Assembly: GCA_002422745.1 (NCBI GenBank)
Contig: DITH01000039.1
Coordinates: forward strand, 408-12,238
Reading direction: 5' to 3'
Source: Alphaproteobacteria bacterium UBA6189
Lineage (GTDB): Bacteria; Pseudomonadota; Alphaproteobacteria; Rickettsiales; UBA3002
DNA length: 11,831 bases
The notes beneath the pieces were generated by a model that saw nothing but the letters and a program-made list of their open reading frames with translations, had not been told where the DNA came from and did no database searches. Below are positions 1-7,074 of this stretch, piece after piece. Each line of letters starts with the position of its first letter. The first letter of the stretch is position 1. A program made the position numbers and the translations under genes.

Positions 1-215
1 ATTGCCTGGTGAATTCGCTCTACGGTGTGTACCAGCAGGAAGAAGCCGCCGGGCGTGGTGAGCAATTCGCCAAAAAATACCTCGCCATGCTCGAGGCTGG
101 CGGCACCTTGCGCCATAAGGAATTGCTGCAACCCTTTGGTCTCGATGCCACCGACCCCGATTTCTGGCAGGCTGGGCTCGATGTCATCGCCGGGTATATC
201 AAGCAGCTGGATTAG
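1..215 (+). CDS. pepF: Oligoendopeptidase F (M3 metallopeptidase), C-terminal fragment
   Basis: This is the 3' end of a gene that starts before the window; the reading frame is open from base 3 to a TAG at 213-215. About 70 residues are visible. They match the C-terminal tail of M3-family oligoendopeptidase F: a helix containing NSLYGVYQ, then FAKKYLAMLEAGG, then ELLQPFGLDATDPDFWQAGL, which corresponds to the family's usual 'YxxLLxAGGS...LLxPxGxDxxDPxFWxxGL' ending. The zinc-binding HEXXH motif lies upstream and cannot be seen. The family cleaves short peptides in the cytoplasm. An internal GTG at base 9 is not a plausible start because the family match continues to the window edge. The gene converges on bioA, with a GC-rich hairpin between them. 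Family assignment is from recalled motif similarity over a short stretch, so another M3 member is possible. Confidence 0.72.
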   Translation, partial: CLVNSLYGVYQQEEAAGRGEQFAKKYLAMLEAGGTLRHKELLQPFGLDATDPDFWQAGLDVIAGYIKQLD

Positions 216-231
216 CGACCGCTAGAACCTT

Positions 232-260
232 GGCTCCCCGCATACGCGGGAATGACAAGA
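232..260. terminator. GC-rich hairpin between convergent genes (REP-like, possible bidirectional terminator)
   Basis: A perfect inverted repeat CCCGC (237-241), loop ATAC, GCGGG (246-250) is followed by AATGACA. It lies between the stop of the peptidase gene (215) and the stop of bioA (269, opposite strand). On the minus strand it reads as TCATTCCCGCG followed by GCGGGG, which resembles the 'GTCATTCCCGC...GCGGG' type of interspersed palindrome common in many proteobacteria. No clear T-run follows on either strand, so a role as intrinsic terminator is inferred from position and symmetry only. Confidence 0.4.
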
Positions 261-268
261 ACATGCGA

Positions 269-1525
269 CTAAACCAACACTTTCCCAATTGCGCTAAACA
301 ATACGTTCAGCTCCGCTTCACTGATGGTGAAGGGCGGCATCAAGTAGATCACATTATCGAACGGGCGAATCCACGCGCCATGTTCCACCAAGGCCGGACG
401 CAGCGCGCGCACATCGACGCCCGCCTGCATTTCAATCACGCCAATAGCGCCTTTCACCCGTACATCCGCCACGCCAGGGCGGTTTGCAAAGGGCTTCAGT
501 CCATCCCACAATGCCTGCTCCAGCGCTTCCGCCTGCTCAATGCATGGCTCGCGCTCGAACAAATCGAGCGAGGCATTGGCCGCCGCGCAGCCAATCGCAT
601 GTGCCATAAAGGTCGGCCCGTGCATCAGGGCCTTGTCGGGGGCGTTGCTCAGGAATGCATCGAACACACGCGGGCTCGCCAGCGTCGCTGCCAGCGGCAT
701 ATGGCCGCCGGTGAGCGCCTTGCCAAGGCAGAGAATATCCGGCTCAATGGCCGCCTCGTGGCAGGCGAACCGATTGCCGGTACGGCCGAAGCCAGTGGCA
801 ATCTCGTCGGCGATAAACAGAATATCGTGCTCGCGGCAGACCCGGCGAATTTCCGACAGAATATCGGCCGAATGAAATTTCATGCCGCCCGCGCCCTGCA
901 CCAGGGGCTCCATAATCAGCGCCGCAGCCTGGGTGCGGATGGCGGCCACCGTGTCGGCAAATTCGGCGAAGCTGTATTCGTCATGTGGCAGCTCGAGCTG
1001 GTAGTTTTTTAAGGTGAGGGCGGAATAAGCGGTTTTAAAATCGCTATCGCTCGAGACCGACATCGCACCCACCGTGTCGCCATGATAACCATGGTGAAAG
1101 GAAATAAATTTGGTGCGTTTCGGCTCGCCCTTATTGCGCCAGTATTGCAGCGCCATCTTCATGGCGACCTCGACCGCCACCGAGCCTGATTCAGCAAAGA
1201 ATACGCGCGCCATGCCCATGCGCGTGAAGTCGCATAGCCGCGCGGCCAGCCGGTAGGGCGCTTCATGCGCCAGCCCGGCGAACATGACATGGCTGAGTTC
1301 CGCCGCCTGCTGCTGGATTGCTTCCACAATATGTGGGTGCTGGTAACCATGGCAGACGCTCCACCAGCTGGCGATACCATCGACCAGCTCACGCCCGTCG
1401 GCCAGTTTCAGGCGGCAGCCTTCGGCGCCGACCACGGCGAGCGGCGGCTGGGCGGTGTGCATTTGGGTATAGGGCAGCCAGATATGCGGCCAGCCTTGGG
1501 TGAGCCATTCGGGGTGCCCGGCCAT
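269..1525 (-). CDS. bioA: Adenosylmethionine-8-amino-7-oxononanoate aminotransferase
   Basis: BioA uses S-adenosylmethionine as amino donor to turn KAPA (7-keto-8-aminopelargonate) into DAPA, the step before dethiobiotin synthetase. The protein has 418 residues, close to the family's usual 420-430. It is a class III PLP aminotransferase. The BioA opening HIWLPYTQM is at 14-22, the SWWSVCHGY substrate-pocket region at 53-61 and GYHGD (Tyr147) at 146-150. The cofactor aspartate lies in FIADEIATGFGRTG (Asp240), the Schiff-base lysine is Lys269 in LGKALTGG, HGPTFMAHA is at 302-310, and Arg387 in WIRPF probably binds the KAPA carboxylate. The ATG at 1525-1523 is only 2 nt after the bioB stop, so the two genes are very probably cotranscribed and translationally coupled; no strong separate ribosome site is visible. 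No residue known to be essential in the family appears to be missing. Confidence 0.96.
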   Translation of the reverse strand: MAGHPEWLTQGWPHIWLPYTQMHTAQPPLAVVGAEGCRLKLADGRELVDGIASWWSVCHGYQHPHIVEAIQQQAAELSHVMFAGLAHEAPYRLAARLCDFTRMGMARVFFAESGSVAVEVAMKMALQYWRNKGEPKRTKFISFHHGYHGDTVGAMSVSSDSDFKTAYSALTLKNYQLELPHDEYSFAEFADTVAAIRTQAAALIMEPLVQGAGGMKFHSADILSEIRRVCREHDILFIADEIATGFGRTGNRFACHEAAIEPDILCLGKALTGGHMPLAATLASPRVFDAFLSNAPDKALMHGPTFMAHAIGCAAANASLDLFEREPCIEQAEALEQALWDGLKPFANRPGVADVRVKGAIGVIEMQAGVDVRALRPALVEHGAWIRPFDNVIYLMPPFTISEAELNVLFSAIGKVLV

Positions 1526-1527
1526 GC

Positions 1528-2496
1528 TCAGGCAGCTTCGGCCGAACGGGTGGCCAGGTCCATTGGCTTCAGGCCGAGGGCGGCAAAGAGCGCGGCGTCG
1601 CTATCCACGCCGGGGTTGGCGGCGGTGAGTAATTTTTCGCCGTGGAAAATCGAATTCGCCCCGGCAAAGAAGCACAGTGCCTGCATTTCCGGGCTCATAT
1701 CTTCGCGCCCGGCCGAGAGCCGCACCATCGAGTGCGGCATCAGCAGCCGCGCCACGGCAATCGTGCGGACAAATTCAATCGCATCGATACGGGCTTTGCC
1801 AGCCAGCTTGGTGCCTTCCATGCCCATCAGCATGTTGATCGGTACACTGTCGGGCGGGGTGGGTAAATTGGCCAGCGTCACCAGCATATCGGCGCGGTCG
1901 GTGCGGCTTTCGCCCATACCTAAAATGCCGCCGCAGCAAACTTTCATGCCGGCGTTGCGCACATGTTCCAGCGTATCGAGCCGATCCTGATAGGTGCGCG
2001 TGGTAATAATCTCTTTGTAGTAATTCTCCGACGTGTCGAGATTATGATTGTAATAATCGAGCCCGGCAGCCTGAAGCTCCTGCGCCTGATCTTCACTCAG
2101 CATGCCGAAGGTACCGCAGGTCTCGAGCCCAAGCGCTTTTACTTCGCGCACCATTTCAGTGACTTTCGGCATGTCGCGCGGTTTCGGGTTCCGCCATGCA
2201 GCGCCCATGCAAAAACGGCTGGCTCCGGCGGCTTTGGCGGCTTTGGCAGCATCGAGTACGCTGGCGGTATCCATCAGCTTGCTTGCTTTAACATCCGTTT
2301 CGAACTGCGCGCTTTGCGGGCAATAGGCGCAATCTTCGGCGCAACCGCCGGTTTTCACCGAGCACAAGGCCGAGATCTGCACCGCATTTGGGTCGAAATG
2401 CTGGCGATGCACCGTTTGCGCCTGAAACAGCAATTCGTTGAAGGGCAGGTCGAACAGTGCCAATGCCTGTTCGCGGGTGATGGGAGTTCTGTTCAT
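1528..2496 (-). CDS. bioB: Biotin synthase (radical SAM)
   Basis: BioB inserts sulfur into dethiobiotin, the last step of biotin synthesis, using radical SAM chemistry and a sacrificial 2Fe-2S cluster. The radical SAM cluster motif CAEDCAYC gives Cys52, Cys56 and Cys59. The 2Fe-2S ligands are Cys96 (RFCMGAAWR), Cys127 (ETCGTFGML), Cys187 (KVCCGGI) and Arg259 (VRLSAGRED). YNHNLDTSE (149-157) is the SAM/substrate strand. From this start the protein has 322 residues, slightly shorter than the E. coli enzyme (346). The ATG at 2496 was chosen because [18 protein letters not shown] matches the family N-terminus. The open frame continues upstream to 2586, but that extra 30 residues has no family likeness and would overlap the start of bioF on the other strand. 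It is the first gene of the leftward bioB-bioA operon, driven from the short region shared with bioF. Confidence 0.96.
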   Translation of the reverse strand: MNRTPITREQALALFDLPFNELLFQAQTVHRQHFDPNAVQISALCSVKTGGCAEDCAYCPQSAQFETDVKASKLMDTASVLDAAKAAKAAGASRFCMGAAWRNPKPRDMPKVTEMVREVKALGLETCGTFGMLSEDQAQELQAAGLDYYNHNLDTSENYYKEIITTRTYQDRLDTLEHVRNAGMKVCCGGILGMGESRTDRADMLVTLANLPTPPDSVPINMLMGMEGTKLAGKARIDAIEFVRTIAVARLLMPHSMVRLSAGREDMSPEMQALCFFAGANSIFHGEKLLTAANPGVDSDAALFAALGLKPMDLATRSAEAA

Positions 2497-2506
2497 TTCC
2501 ACTCGC

Positions 2507-2535
2507 TTGAGCCGTGATAGTGTGGCAGGTATGTA
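2507..2535 (+). promoter_or_regulatory. Putative rightward promoter for the bioF operon
   Basis: TTGAGC (2507-2512, 4 of 6 to the -35 consensus), a 17-nt spacer, then TATGTA (2530-2535). The predicted start near 2542 gives a leader of about 24 nt before the bioF ATG. The ribosome site AAAGGA lies at 2557-2562. The -10 hexamer coincides base for base with that of the leftward promoter, so the two polymerase sites face one another and overlap, as at the E. coli bioA/bioB control region. The promoter is inferred from hexamer matching only. Confidence 0.4.
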
Positions 2536-2558
2536 GTCCGAAACCGCAAGGCTGACAA
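2530..2558 (-). promoter_or_regulatory. Putative leftward promoter for bioB-bioA
   Basis: On the minus strand TTGTCA (2558-2553) is a good sigma70-type -35 match. It is followed after exactly 17 nt by TACATA (2535-2530), a weak -10. The predicted start near 2523 would leave a leader of about 27 nt before the bioB ATG. The -10 hexamer is the same six base pairs used by the rightward promoter. No sequence resembling the alphaproteobacterial BioR operator (TTATCTATAA type) or a long BirA-type palindrome was found by eye. Confidence 0.4.
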
Positions 2559-2565
2559 AGGAAAA

Positions 2566-3651
2566 ATGCCCGGATTGACCGATCATTGCCAGACTGAACT
2601 GGCCACGCGCGACGCGACCATGGCGCGTCGCCAGCTGCGCACGCCCGATGCGGCGCTCGTTTCCTTTGCCAGTAACGACTATCTGGGCCTATGCCACCAT
2701 CCGCAAGTCATTGCCGCCGCTCAGGAAGCATTGGTGGAAGGGGCAGGGGCGGGCGCGTCGCGTCTGGTAAGCGGAAACCATGCGTATTACGCGCCATTGG
2801 AAGCAGCGCTGGCGACCCATAAGGGGAAGGAAGCGGCGCTGGTCTTCGGCAGCGGTTACCTGGCCAATCTCGGCACCATTACGGCGCTTATGGGGAAGGG
2901 CGATCTCATCCTCGCCGACAAGCTGGCCCATGCCTGTATTCTCGATGGGGCACAGCTTTCCGGCGCGACGCTCAAACGGTTCCGCCACAACGACCTCGCC
3001 CACGCCGAGGCATTGCTGAGTGAACATCGCGCGCAGTATCGCCACTGCCTGATCGTGACCGAGCATATTTTCAGCATGGATGGCGACCGTGCCCCGCTGG
3101 TGGAACTCAAGACGCTCAGTGCGCAGCATGCCAGCTGGCTGATGGTCGATGACGCCCATGGCCTGCTCGACGCACCCCCCATCGCCGCCGATATCTGGAT
3201 GGGCACCCTCTCCAAATCGCTCGGTGCGTATGGTGGCTATGTAGCGGCAGCCCAGCCGGTGATCGATCTGCTGACGACTAGCGCACGGCCGTTTATTTTC
3301 TCTACCGGCCTGCCGCCATCGGTCTGTGCGGCGGCCCATGCGGCATTGCGTATTGCAGTCTGCGAGCCCGAGCGCCGCGAACGCGCGCTGGCCCATGCGC
3401 AGCGAGTGCGCTATGCGCTGGGCTTGCCAGTGGCGCACAGCACGATCGTGCCGCTGATTCTGGGCAGCAGCGAGGCTGCCTTAGCCGCTGCCGCCGCGCT
3501 GCGCGACGCGGGGTTGGAAGTGGTTGCCATTCGTCCGCCGACCGTGCCGCCAAATACGGCGCGTCTGCGGCTGACCCTTACCGCAGGACACACCGACACA
3601 GATATCGACCGGCTGCTGACGGTGTTGAAACAGGAAAAGCTGGCGGCATGA
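2566..3651 (+). CDS. bioF: 8-amino-7-oxononanoate synthase (KAPA synthase), shortened
   Basis: BioF condenses pimeloyl-ACP (or pimeloyl-CoA) with L-alanine, releasing CO2, to give KAPA. It belongs to the PLP-dependent alpha-oxoamine synthases. SNDYLGL is at 36-42, [15 protein letters not shown] at 61-75, the cofactor motif DDAHG at 195-199 and the Schiff-base lysine Lys217 in [19 protein letters not shown] (245-251) and [11 protein letters not shown] near the C-terminus are also typical. At 361 residues it is about 20 shorter than E. coli BioF (384). The stretch from the DDAHG histidine to the lysine is 19 residues, against about 29 in E. coli, and the usual GxxGxG loop is absent. ATG 2566 follows AAAGGA at 2557-2562. 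The stop shares ATGA (3648-3651) with the next gene, so translation is probably coupled. It is the first gene of the rightward biotin operon. Confidence 0.93.
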   Translation: MPGLTDHCQTELATRDATMARRQLRTPDAALVSFASNDYLGLCHHPQVIAAAQEALVEGAGAGASRLVSGNHAYYAPLEAALATHKGKEAALVFGSGYLANLGTITALMGKGDLILADKLAHACILDGAQLSGATLKRFRHNDLAHAEALLSEHRAQYRHCLIVTEHIFSMDGDRAPLVELKTLSAQHASWLMVDDAHGLLDAPPIAADIWMGTLSKSLGAYGGYVAAAQPVIDLLTTSARPFIFSTGLPPSVCAAAHAALRIAVCEPERRERALAHAQRVRYALGLPVAHSTIVPLILGSSEAALAAAAALRDAGLEVVAIRPPTVPPNTARLRLTLTAGHTDTDIDRLLTVLKQEKLAA

Positions 3652-4334
3652 CGAATATTCTTACCCTCAGCGGCTGGACGCAGCCCGCCGACGCGCTGGT
3701 CCATACACTGGATTTGCCCATGGCCGCCTGGGTGGATTACAGCGATTACCCTGACCGCGAGGCCAGCTTTGCCGCGCTCGCTCGCTACCGGCAGGCCGAT
3801 TGCGTGGTTGGCTGGTCGCTCGGTGGGCAACTGGCTCTGCAGGCCATTGCTGCCGGGGTGCTTGCCCCCAAACGGCTGGTATTGATTGCCGCACCCTATC
3901 AATTCGTTTCCAACGCCCAGTTCGCGGGGGGGATGGACCCTACCACTTACCGGCTTTTTCGTGCGAGTTACGCCAGCGATCCGGCGCGAACGAAACAGCG
4001 TTTCCATGCCTTGATCGCCAAGGGTGACCGCGAGGCGAAGCAGGTGATGGGGATGCTGGGACACCATTGGGATGTGGAGAATACGTCGCGCTGGTTGCCA
4101 TGGCTCGACCAGTTGGGCCGCGATTCGCTGATCGATGTGCCGTTGGTACAACTGCCGCCCACCATCCTGATTCACGGAGAAAACGACGCGATTGTGCCGC
4201 TTGCGCAAAGCGAAACGTTGCAAGAAAAACTCCCTCACGCCATACTGCACCGGTGGGAAGAAGCGGGTCACGCCCCCCATCTGCGTGACACGCAGCGATT
4301 ACGTAACCTGATACTAAGTGAGTCATGTTCATGA
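3648..4334 (+). CDS. bioH: Compact BioH-like alpha/beta hydrolase (pimeloyl-ACP methyl ester esterase)
   Basis: The likely role is hydrolysis of pimeloyl-ACP methyl ester to pimeloyl-ACP, which ends elongation of the BioC-primed chain and supplies BioF. The protein is an alpha/beta hydrolase of 228 residues. The nucleophile is Ser57 in GWSLGG, identical to the BioH elbow motif. The acid is probably Asp180 in HGENDAIVP and the base His208 in GHAPHL. E. coli BioH has 256 residues. The N-terminal part here is short, with 56 residues before the nucleophile instead of about 81, and the usual HGWG oxyanion loop appears as LSGWT near the start. It sits between bioF and bioC with ATGA overlaps on both sides (3648-3651 and 4331-4334), which is the best evidence for its role. 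It could be one of the other non-homologous-lineage esterases (BioG, BioK, BioJ, BioV types) that fill the same step, but GWSLGG favours BioH. Confidence 0.8.
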   Translation: MTNILTLSGWTQPADALVHTLDLPMAAWVDYSDYPDREASFAALARYRQADCVVGWSLGGQLALQAIAAGVLAPKRLVLIAAPYQFVSNAQFAGGMDPTTYRLFRASYASDPARTKQRFHALIAKGDREAKQVMGMLGHHWDVENTSRWLPWLDQLGRDSLIDVPLVQLPPTILIHGENDAIVPLAQSETLQEKLPHAILHRWEEAGHAPHLRDTQRLRNLILSESCS

Positions 4335-5092
4335 CCGTCATTCCCAAACGGATGCAACAGAATTTCGCCCGCGCGGCTGCCTCCTACGATCAGCATGCCC
4401 GCATGCAGTTCCAGCAGGCCTACCGCATGGCGCAACTGGCGCTATCCTTGCTGCCTGAGCACGCCACCATTCTCGATGTCGGCTGCGGTACCGGTCAGTT
4501 TGCCAGCGTAAGTAAACACTCGCGCCCGGGCTGGCATATTGTGGGTGCCGATATGGTGCTGCCCATGTGCCAGCAGGCGCAGGAGCGCTGCGCCGTGGTG
4601 CAAGCCAACGCGTTGCAACTGCCGTTGGCCGAGAGCTCGGTCGATGCGGTGGTGTCGTCGTTTTGCATGCAATGGGTGAACGACAAACCGGGGATGCTGG
4701 CCGAAATGCGGCGCGTGCTCAAACCCGGCGGGCTGGCCATCGTGATTACCCTTGGCCACCAGACATTACGCGAGCTTCGCGAGATGTGCGACACCAGCAA
4801 GGTGGCGCTCGGCATGCTGACCATGCCCACCTTCAATGCCTACCGCCTGATGGCCGCAGAATCCGGCATGTCACCCCAGGTAATCCAGCATCGGTTGGAG
4901 GTGGAATATTACCCCGGTGTTGAGGCGCTGCTCACCTCCATGCGCACCATCGGCGCGGGCAATGCGCAAACCAACCGGGTCATCACGCCGCGTCAGTTCG
5001 CCCGGCTGATTCAACAATACGAAGCGAGTTATGGCGACCGGCGCGGCATCCCCGCGACATGGGAACCGATCCTTATGGTGTTGCGGAAATGA
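4331..5092 (+). CDS. bioC: Malonyl-ACP O-methyltransferase
   Basis: BioC uses SAM to methylate the free carboxyl of malonyl-ACP so that the ester can be elongated by normal fatty acid synthesis to the pimeloyl level. The SAM-binding motif ILDVGCGTGQF is at 47-57, the acidic strand-2 residue is in VGADM (71-75), and the post-motif MLAEMRRVLKPGGLAI is at 122-137. The N-terminal NFARAAASYDQHA (11-23) is the BioC signature that separates it from UbiE/UbiG-type methyltransferases. Length from this start is 253 residues, typical for BioC. ATG 4331 was chosen because it makes the same ATGA overlap with the upstream stop as the other junctions and has GAG at 4320-4322 at a good distance. A second in-frame ATG at 4325, two residues longer, is also possible. 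It ends in an ATGA overlap with bioD. Confidence 0.93.
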   Translation: MTVIPKRMQQNFARAAASYDQHARMQFQQAYRMAQLALSLLPEHATILDVGCGTGQFASVSKHSRPGWHIVGADMVLPMCQQAQERCAVVQANALQLPLAESSVDAVVSSFCMQWVNDKPGMLAEMRRVLKPGGLAIVITLGHQTLRELREMCDTSKVALGMLTMPTFNAYRLMAAESGMSPQVIQHRLEVEYYPGVEALLTSMRTIGAGNAQTNRVITPRQFARLIQQYEASYGDRRGIPATWEPILMVLRK

Positions 5093-5733
5093 ACGGTTAT
5101 TTTCTCACCGCCACCGGCACGGATATCGGGAAAACCTTCACCAGTTGCGCGCTCCTGCACGCCGATCCGACCTTTCGTGCCATTAAGCCGGTGATTTCCG
5201 GTTTCGACGGTGAGCAGACCGATACCCACCAGCTCCATGCCGCGATGAATAAACGTAGTAGCATCGAGTCGATTTCCCCCTGGCGTTACCGTGCTCCGTT
5301 GGCGCCCGACCGCGCCGCCGCGCGCGAAGGCAGCGTGCTGCCGTACCAGCAAATGCTGGATTGGTGCCACAGCGAGTTGAGTAAGCCTGGCACCACGCTG
5401 ATCGAGGGGGTGGGGGGCATCATGGCTCCGCTCGATAATAGACATACCGTGCTCGACTGGGCGCAGGCGCTGAATATTCCTCTCCTGCTGGTAGCAGGTA
5501 GCTATCTGGGCACAATCAGCCACACCCTGACCGCCTTGCAGGTCATTGCCCAGCGTGGCCTTACCGTGCGGGCCATCGTCGTGAATGAGAGCGAAGAAAG
5601 CCCGATGACGCTTGAGGAGCTAGCCTTATCCATGCAGCCGCATATCGGTGAGGGCTTGCTACGCATGCAGCCGCGTGTATCCTCCTACCGCGAGGCGACG
5701 GTAATTCACGCCCTTGCCAAGGAGCTGCAATGA
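5089..5733 (+). CDS. bioD: Dethiobiotin synthetase
   Basis: BioD carboxylates DAPA with CO2 and ATP and closes the ureido ring to form dethiobiotin, the substrate of BioB. The protein has 214 residues (E. coli about 224). The P-loop GTDIGKT is at 10-16, preceded by the family N-terminus MNGYFLTATG. Lys33 in AIKPVISG is the conserved substrate lysine, EGVGGIMAPL (106-115) carries the metal/DAPA glutamate, and GSYLGTISHTLTAL (137-150) is the dimer-interface motif. ATG 5089 forms an ATGA overlap with the bioC stop (5089-5092). An earlier in-frame ATG at 5059 would add ten residues (MGTDPYGVAE) that only read the bioC 3' end in another frame, so it was rejected. The stop overlaps the following RDD gene by ATGA. 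Confidence 0.95.
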   Translation: MNGYFLTATGTDIGKTFTSCALLHADPTFRAIKPVISGFDGEQTDTHQLHAAMNKRSSIESISPWRYRAPLAPDRAAAREGSVLPYQQMLDWCHSELSKPGTTLIEGVGGIMAPLDNRHTVLDWAQALNIPLLLVAGSYLGTISHTLTALQVIAQRGLTVRAIVVNESEESPMTLEELALSMQPHIGEGLLRMQPRVSSYREATVIHALAKELQ

Positions 5734-6341
5734 AACCTAATTTCTGGATGCCGTTCGGGTTGTTGCCGAAGAAAAATGAACCCAAGCCAGAAGGCCCACG
5801 CTTTGCCGATCTATACGAACGCGGTGTCGCTGCGGCGGTGGATTTCACCATTATTTACCTGGTGCTGCACGATCTGTTCAATGCCGCTGCGTCCTATCTC
5901 TATGGACAGGCAGATCATGCGTTGTTGCAGCAAGGGGTAAACGCACCGCATCTGGCCGAAAAAATGCAGCTCTTCTGGCAATCGGGCCTGTTGCATTGGT
6001 GGCTGGTGAATGCACTGTTTCAGATTCTGCTGATTGGGCTGTTTATTGTCGGCAGCCAGCTTTATTTTCATACCACGCCGGGCAAATACCTGCTGGGTTT
6101 GAGCGTGCGCCGCAAGGATACCCTGGAGTTGCCCAGCGTAGCACAATACGTGCTGCGTTTCGTTGCCTATATTCCGGCAGCGCCTTTGTTTTTCATCATT
6201 ACCTTTAACCGCCAGCGCCGCGGACTGCATGACCGGATTGTCGGTACCGTTGTCATTCATACCCGGCCCGATGGCTGGTACTGGCAGCAGGTAAAACGCG
6301 GATTTTACTGGCTTAGAGCGCGGCTTACGCGCGGCGATTAA
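5730..6341 (+). CDS. RDD-family membrane protein at the end of the biotin operon
   Basis: A 203-residue inner-membrane protein of the RDD family. The conserved first-helix pattern is RFADLYERGVAAAVDF (24-39), with Arg31 and Asp38 as the polar family residues. The family also shows TPGKYLLGLSVRR (116-128) and the final signature RRGLHDRIVGTVV (163-175). About three hydrophobic segments are visible, near 35-57, 92-113 and 139-160, with a positively charged C-terminal tail. RDD proteins have no single agreed function; some have been linked to ion or solute transport. The start ATG shares ATGA (5730-5733) with the bioD stop, so it is very likely translated with the biotin genes. No biotin role is known for this family, so a part in substrate or biotin movement is only a guess. 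Its last 17 nt overlap the 3' end of the convergent downstream gene, leaving no room for a separate terminator. Confidence 0.85.
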   Translation: MKPNFWMPFGLLPKKNEPKPEGPRFADLYERGVAAAVDFTIIYLVLHDLFNAAASYLYGQADHALLQQGVNAPHLAEKMQLFWQSGLLHWWLVNALFQILLIGLFIVGSQLYFHTTPGKYLLGLSVRRKDTLELPSVAQYVLRFVAYIPAAPLFFIITFNRQRRGLHDRIVGTVVIHTRPDGWYWQQVKRGFYWLRARLTRGD

Positions 6342-7074
6342 ACAGGCGGTGTGCTAGCCAACCCCCGGACAGCGCCATGGCAATCGCCGCCAGCCCGTAA
6401 ATCCATGGCTCGTGCTGCGCGGTATCGAAGACCGTGGCGTCGAACCCGGTTTTAAACGTATGCAGTGGAATCGTCTGGAAGCCGACCAGCTGCCCACGAT
6501 CGAACAAATAAGCCTCGACCGTGAACAAGCCGCGGGGCAGGCGGTCGGGCAGGTCGATCTTTGCTTTGAACAAGCTTTCGCCAAAATAAGTAATTTCACC
6601 AAACCGCCGCTGCCACAGACGGTAGACATCCAGCTGGTTGATTAGCGCTTCGTCGAAATTCGGCATACTGCGGCTGTTGCTGCGGTCGATGATCTGTTGC
6701 ACACCGAGGCCGAGCGCTCGCAGGGTGTTCTCCGGCGCGATCAGCTCCAGCGGCTTGGTCGTGGCGAAGCCGTAAAATAGCGGCAGGTTGGGGTATTTTT
6801 CCTGCTCCACATGCATCCACATCCCGGCAATACGCTCTTTACGGCGCAGCACTATAAAATCTTCCGGGCCACGCACCACCAGTACCAGATCACCCGGCTG
6901 GTTGCGCGCACCGAACACCAGCAATTGCATGCCGGTGAAGCTGGAATGGATTTCAATGCTGTTTTGCGAAATATCGGCCACCAGCGGCGTCACCAGCGGC
7001 ACGCTCACCGGCTCCTGCGCCCGCAGATGACCGGACGTGGCGAGTAGCAGCAAACTGGCAAATAGATAACGCAT
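6325..7074 (-). CDS. TIGR02186 / Alph_Pro_TM family transmembrane protein
   Basis: A 249-residue predicted periplasmic protein anchored at its C-terminus. MRYLFASLLLLATSGHLRAQ (1-20) looks like a cleavable signal peptide. A long soluble part follows, with SIEIHSSFTGMQLLVFGAR (39-57), DLVLVVRGP (62-70) and LPRGLFTVEAYLF (179-191). A single hydrophobic segment lies near 224-243, ending in AHRLFNRRA. These motifs match the family known as TIGR02186 or Alph_Pro_TM, found mainly in Alphaproteobacteria next to TauE/SafE permeases; its biochemical role is not established. ATG 7074 was chosen because it starts the signal peptide and forms a TGATG overlap with the permease stop. The open frame runs on to 7158, but that extension reads the permease gene in another frame. 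The gene converges with the RDD gene and shares its last 17 nt. Confidence 0.85.
   Translation of the reverse strand: MRYLFASLLLLATSGHLRAQEPVSVPLVTPLVADISQNSIEIHSSFTGMQLLVFGARNQPGDLVLVVRGPEDFIVLRRKERIAGMWMHVEQEKYPNLPLFYGFATTKPLELIAPENTLRALGLGVQQIIDRSNSRSMPNFDEALINQLDVYRLWQRRFGEITYFGESLFKAKIDLPDRLPRGLFTVEAYLFDRGQLVGFQTIPLHTFKTGFDATVFDTAQHEPWIYGLAAIAMALSGGWLAHRLFNRRA

Noticed and set aside
230..1012. Long plus-strand open frame opposite bioA (and similar long frames opposite bioF and bioH)
   Set aside because: These are shadow frames in GC-rich coding DNA; bioA, bioF and bioH on the other strand carry unmistakable family motifs.
2497..2586. N-terminal extension of bioB up to 2586
   Set aside because: It has no family similarity, crosses the promoter region and overlaps the start of bioF; the family N-terminus begins at 2496.
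4335..4344. CGTCATTCCC at the start of bioC, resembling the edge of the common palindromic repeat
   Set aside because: No inverted partner follows, and the codons read as normal BioC sequence; taken as coincidence.
5059..5088. Longer bioD beginning at ATG 5059
   Set aside because: The added ten residues only re-read the bioC end; ATG 5089 matches the BioD N-terminus and the operon's ATGA pattern.
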